Positions 59,901 through 64,000 of a stretch of 64,000 nucleotides of DNA are shown here, piece by piece. Both the position numbers and the translations under genes were made by a program. The stretch covers positions 92,606,925 to 92,670,924 of the forward strand of contig OY743168.1 in assembly GCA_963555705.1 (NCBI GenBank). Reading direction: 5' to 3'. Under the pieces are notes generated by a model. It worked only from the letters and a program-made list of their open reading frames with translations, was not told where the DNA came from and searched no databases. Numbering within the stretch: position 1 is the stretch's first letter; each line of letters starts with the position of its first letter. This DNA comes from Ligustrum vulgare (Eukaryota > Streptophyta > Magnoliopsida > Lamiales > Oleaceae).

Positions 59901-60110
59901 GTCATCTTGGATTGAGAAATGTGGATCCATTTACTTCCGTTTCACTGTCATTTTTCATTTTTCTTTCGAATTCACAAAATACAGTGTGTTTATATGCATC
60001 GAACTCGTTCGCTGTGCATTTTGCAGGCAGCTTTCCGAGTAAAGGCGATGAAGTTTCCGCCAAAGTCTACCAACGCGAAGACAGACAGTGACGTTCTTCA
60101 GACTGTTTGA
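53903..60110 (+). CDS. ZEP: Zeaxanthin epoxidase, 16 exons, chloroplast
   Basis: FAD-dependent monooxygenase converting zeaxanthin via antheraxanthin to violaxanthin (xanthophyll cycle, abscisic acid precursor pathway). Exons: 53903-54405, 55968-56130, 56210-56284, 56475-56575, 56688-56803, 57304-57515, 57781-57872, 58080-58194, 58303-58406, 58668-58713, 58833-58897, 59005-59091, 59271-59325, 59547-59635, 59760-59847, 60027-60110. All junctions are GT-AG and phases agree; 1995 nt, 664 aa, the usual family length and exon number. The N-terminus (about 70 aa) is Ser/Thr/Lys-rich, fitting a plastid transit peptide. Then [20 protein letters not shown] (FAD-binding GxGxxG), GADGIRSK, and [20 protein letters not shown] (second FAD motif). 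The C-terminal FHA domain has [20 protein letters not shown] and HGTWI. No damaging change seen. Start is the first in-frame ATG; an ATG 12 codons later is the alternative. Confidence 0.97.
59397..59510. mobile_element. Tourist-like MITE in ZEP intron 13, 114 bp
   Basis: Ends CCACCTGTTTGG and (reverse strand) GCCCCTGTTTGG. TTA target duplications at 59394-59396 and 59511-59513. Leaves both splice sites of the intron intact. Confidence 0.8.
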
Positions 60111-60654
60111 TGATTATACTCATACATTGATTTAACAGAGAATTGTACAGCATTTATACTCAGCAGCTAAGCTGCTACATTTTGTTGAGTGCAGTATATG
60201 AACTCGCAGAGGTTTATAAAAGAAATAGCTAAAATTCTGCCATGAGAATGTATTCTATAAATAGAAATATATTTACATACATGTAAAGAAATCTTGTTCA
60301 ATATATTCAATGATTTCTTCCCCATAATTCATCTGTCTGTCCCTTTAGCGGTTGATCAAATTTCTTTTACCAGGAATTTAAATATCATGCCACTACTTAT
60401 TGTAATTACTGTAAAAGTTAAGAACCGAGGGCTTCATCTGATTTGCAGATTGTTTGAGTGTGTGGTGGCGGCGGAGGAAGAAGTCGATGAATTTTTATTT
60501 TTATTTTTTTGGTTTATTTATATAATATGATTTATATATAAAGTTACCATTCTACTCTTCAAAAATAGTTAAAATGTGGTCAAAAATATTTTGTTGGTGA
60601 ACTAACAGAATCTTTAATGGGTTTTATCCATTTGGGCATCCACAACAATCTATA
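60111..60654 (+). other. ZEP 3' untranslated region and downstream flank
   Basis: Follows the ZEP stop codon. AATAAA-like signals are weak; A/T-rich ATAAATAGAAAT near 60255 could serve. No further gene; the 78-codon frame at 60294-60530 has no similarity. Confidence 0.45.
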
Positions 60655-60867
60655 TCTATATATATATAAACAGAAGTGTCGTCAAAAAAATTTTCCCGCC
60701 CATTTTCAGTTTCTATTTTTGGAAAAAAAAAAAATTCAATTGAATTTCCGGAATTAGGAAATGAGTTGTTGACAATTAATGAGACATTTAATGTAGGAAA
60801 GTGTGTAATGTATTGTAAATAGCCACTTGACTACATGTATTGAATGCTAATAATTTGTCTATTCGTA

Positions 60868-60906
<39 letters not shown>

Positions 60907-62869
60907 CTTCCTGCAATTTTTATGGATCCTACAAGAAATAATTGTTGACATAACATTTATTTATATTCCAATTCATTCATTTCACTCATTAATCCATCCA
61001 AATTTGTAATTGTTTTAACACCGATGAATCATTTCATTGTACGTGTTTTTCATAGTTTGAAAATCAAACTAATTATATTTAGGTAACAATATTCATACAA
61101 CACATTTTTTTAAATTTACACCATAGTTTAATTGCAAGATAGATCTTCGGTGTTTGTTTAGTTTTGCTTTTATATCCTTAACTTTTTTTAATCGCATTGT
61201 TATTTATAACATTCAATTAATTAATAAATTTTATTTCTAATCACAAATTCTATTCAAATATTCTGCTAATTTGCATTGAAAGGATGTGCAAATATTTTTT
61301 TTAACTTTTGTATTAATTATTTATTTTGATTATTTAAAAATATGAGAGATAAATAAGTGTTTTTCGCCAACAAAACAAATATATTGAATAAAAACCGTCT
61401 CAAAAGACAAGATGTGAAAATTAATAAAGAGTTGATGATAAAAAAATTACAAAAATTTTTAATATAACTATTATAATTTGAAGTAGTTTTATTGTTTGTT
61501 CTTTTTTGTTTAGTTAAAAATATTAGTGACAAATAAGTTTGTTTGCATTAATATTCATCATTAATTGCTTTATAAAAAATAAATTTTATAAAGAAATTAA
61601 TACATTTGGAAAACTACACATTAACTTTGAAAAACAAAAATAGCTTTACTTTTTCATGCATTATTTGTGCATTAATTAGATTAATATTTTATTAAACTTT
61701 AATATTTGTTCTTTTTTGTTTAGTTAAAAATATTAGTGACAAATAAGTTTGTTTACACTTCTTAATATATTTTTTTTCCAAAAAACGGTAAATTTTTTTT
61801 TTTTTTAAGAAAATGGTGACTATTCATTTTTTTTAATTATTTGAATTAAACTTGCTAAATCAACGTAAGATGCACTGATGATAATTAATAATTTATTGAA
61901 ACAAACTAATTATTATGTCATCACATTAATAAAATTTGAATGGTATTATAGAAATCATTTTACGTAGTGAAATTAATTACTATGTTATGGATGGCATGTT
62001 GACTGTATTTGGCCCCTGTTGGAGACCCATTATTTGGAATAATGTGGTTTGAAATAGTAATTTTTTTGGAGATGTGTAGTTAAAAATTGGAGAATATTTT
62101 TGGACTTATGTGTAGATTATTTTATTGGTATAATATGTGGTTGAAAATGAGTTTTTAAAAAATGAGATTTAAAAATAATAGGTACCAAACAGGGGCTTGA
62201 TGATGCGTTTAGTGCAATGGGAAATGAAATTGAAATTTTTAAGGATGTTCATTTTAATACTTAACAACGCAACTCCAAACAATGTGCAAATATCTGTTAT
62301 TTTCGATAAAATAATATCAATTTTTTCTTGAACAACATCTTCAATTTTTTATTTATTTATTTTTTTTTGTGAAAAAATTTGGAAAACTTAATAATCATTT
62401 ACTACTTAAAATCAATGATTTTTTTTTTTTTTTTTTAATTCGTAAAGATAAAAAAAAACTTTGTCAATATCGTATAAATATTTTTATTTAAAAATAGAAA
62501 ATGAAAAAGCATAAAATAAGAACGTTCGTCAATCTATATTTCTTTTTCTTTACCTTTTCGTTTTAATAAAATTCTGAGCATATATCACAGATAAATCTAT
62601 TTTTTCCACTTATTACAAATTTTATTTAAATGTAATTTTTCTTTTCCATTTTAAGTTTTAAATCAATTCAAATTACAATATTTAAAGAAATTTCTGGAAC
62701 GATAAACATACGAGTCGTAAAAAAAATTAAGTTATGTGTAATGTACATTTGTAATTAATTGTCTTCATTCATTTCTCATTTTTAATTAAGTATTAATTTC
62801 ATATGTTAAAATATAAATTTGATATATGTAAGTAACAAATGACCGTGCATCGCACGGGTGTAACACTGG
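60655..62869 (+). mobile_element. Non-autonomous Helitron, about 2.2 kb
   Basis: 5' end TCTATATATATATAAACAG near 60655 (an alternative TC is at 60649). The 3' end has hairpin CGTGCATCGCACG (62844-62856) followed by GGTGTAACACTGG then T (CTGG at 62866-62869). AT-rich, no Rep/helicase. Contains a (TC)n(TA)n microsatellite at 60868-60906 and the nested MITE at 62012. Also has a direct repeat of TTGTTTAGTTAAAAATATTA, GTGACAAATAAG (61505 and 61718). Confidence 0.75.
62012..62196. mobile_element. Tourist-like MITE nested in a Helitron, 185 bp
   Basis: Ends GCCCCTGTTGGAGACCC and (reverse strand) GCCCCTGTTTGGTACC. TTG on both sides (62009-62011, 62197-62199), a variant of the TTA target. Related to the MITE at 8936-9111 (shared TAATGGGTC/GACCCATTA). 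Confidence 0.7.
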
Positions 62870-63026
62870 TAGTTATAAAATTTTGAGGTGACAGTTGCAA
62901 CAAAACGAAACTTATGGTAAAAACCTGAAAAATGTTTGAAAGATTTGGATCTCAGATGCAATTCTCCCTTATTCTTAACTCATTTTTTTCTACGGTACTC
63001 AAAAAGCACCTTATAATAATAAAATA

Positions 63027-63600
63027 TTAGTTTCATACCAGCGCGTTGCACGAACATATTCAATTGATAAAGTATAATGTACTGACAAGATCAACGGAAA
63101 AAAATGAAGAAAATATAACAAATGCGAGGGTCAAATTAGATAATAGTAATAGTTCTGTTCTGAAGAGTATTATAAATTTTGGAAAACCTCATTATACACA
63201 TTAATTGTCACATTTGTTGAGTTCTCATCGTCATCGCATAACAATAAGTAACTCTCGACACTGTTGTATACAACTAACCACGGATGAAAACCGGCATTTT
63301 AGGAATAGTCCTTCACGCGAAAGTGATTGACCTAGACTTTTATTGATGGTCATAACGTACGATACAATCAACGAAAACTGTCTTCTTCGAAACTTAAAAG
63401 GTAATATCGCATATGATGGGGTCAATGACATCCTTGGGAGCAGTACTTTGTTCCCTGCATTACTTCTAGAGAAGAAAATAGCAGTTAGTAATTCAATTTC
63501 TTGCCTAAAAAAACTCAAAAAATGGATTGATGCATTCATGTTGTTTGTACATAATTTCTGTAATTACTGAAAATGGATGTGTGGAAACTAATTACCCTTG
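63027..63600 (-). mobile_element. Remnant of a coding Helitron, 3' end and helicase tail
   Basis: On the minus strand the 3' terminus is CGTGCAACGCGCTGGTATGAAACTAA followed by T (CTAA at 63030-63027), with a CGTGC..GCGCG hairpin. The helicase C-terminal coding remnant lies 200 bp upstream in element sense, as expected for a protein-coding Helitron. The upstream boundary is not visible. Confidence 0.75.
63231..63539 (-). pseudogene. Helitron helicase (PIF1-like) C-terminal fragment
   Basis: Minus-strand frame reads NAGNKVLLPRMSLTPSYAIL, then PFKFRRRQFSLIVSYVMTIN and KSLGQSLSREGLFLK, the conserved tail of the PIF1-type helicase in Helitron RepHel proteins (PFKFxRRQFP, MTINKSxGQSL, GLxL). After GLFLK the frame breaks (SSVVSCIQQCREL where the family has a GQLYVAxSR motif). 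Upstream domains are absent from the window. Non-functional. Confidence 0.85.
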
Positions 63601-64000
63601 ATTAATCCTAGAAAATAGCGTGAGATTTTTATAATTATGGTTGTTAATTATTTGACAACGTGCAAAAGAAGTTCTTACCATAACGATCGAAATTTCTAAT
63701 GTTGTAATTCAACCACTACATTGTTACCATTTGTTGTACAAATCGTATGAATTTTTATTTTTTTTTTAACCCCCAACATGAATGCATATACACTTAAGTG
63801 TGTGTTTGGAAGGGCTTTTGGGAGGTATAAAATAACTTTTAAAATGCCCAAACCAATAAAAATTATGTTTTACCAAATAAACAACTTTTTAAAACTATTT
63901 GAAGAAGCTCATTTACAATATCTTCTCCATAAAAGAACATTCACAAAAAGTTGAAATATTATATTTTATTAATTAATAAAATATGAAATCTATATTATTT
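63601..64000. other. Right-edge stretch
   Basis: No gene. From about 63797 a GTGTGTTTGGAAGGGCTTTTGG sequence resembles a MITE end that would continue beyond the window. Confidence 0.35.

Overview
The window is nuclear DNA of a flowering plant, probably a eudicot. It is AT-rich, has spliced genes with GT-AG introns, and is crowded with plant transposon families. Only two host genes look intact. One is a remorin on the minus strand (CDS 7894 to 5891, four coding exons, about 398 aa). The other is zeaxanthin epoxidase (ZEP) on the plus strand (CDS 53903 to 60110, 16 exons, 664 aa, fully open when spliced). The species cannot be named from the sequence.

Layout. 1-1570: tandem array with a period near 167 bp. 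2650-5715: two non-autonomous hAT elements with perfect 8-bp target duplications, then a PIF/Harbinger-like element holding a minisatellite. 5891-8400: remorin gene and 5' region. 8936-10987: a Tourist-like MITE and an LTR-like tandem repeat with a third hAT inside one unit. 12498-19844: Helitron-type repeats, including a duplicated block in which one copy carries a 2.74-kb TG..CA element and the other keeps the empty site. 20397-32228: a Ty1/copia element inserted in a tryptophan synthase alpha pseudogene; its 3' LTR is split by a 6.0-kb Helitron (21046-27059) carrying exon-like pieces of several host genes. 33756-35130: a duplicated AT-rich block with a SINE in one copy. 36001-42588: an LTR element with 235-bp LTRs, no gag-pol, and two antisense ORFs (a Cys/Arg-rich protein resembling plant-virus nucleic-acid-binding proteins, and an intronless LOG-like protein). 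42776-44543: a long hairpin element with a MITE in its loop. 44620-53050: two MULE-type elements with perfect 9-bp duplications, the first hosting a complete but decayed copia element. 53051-60110: ZEP promoter and gene. 60655-63600: a Helitron with a nested MITE and a remnant of a Helitron helicase gene.

The intact genes are unrelated. Remorins are plasma-membrane scaffold proteins; ZEP is a plastid enzyme of the xanthophyll cycle and abscisic acid synthesis. Most of the biology visible here is nested transposition, for which the window supplies several internal controls (target duplications, paralogous empty sites, a reading frame that rejoins across an insertion). The most unusual item is the 36-42.6 kb element with its two antisense ORFs. 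No tRNA, rRNA or CRISPR was seen.
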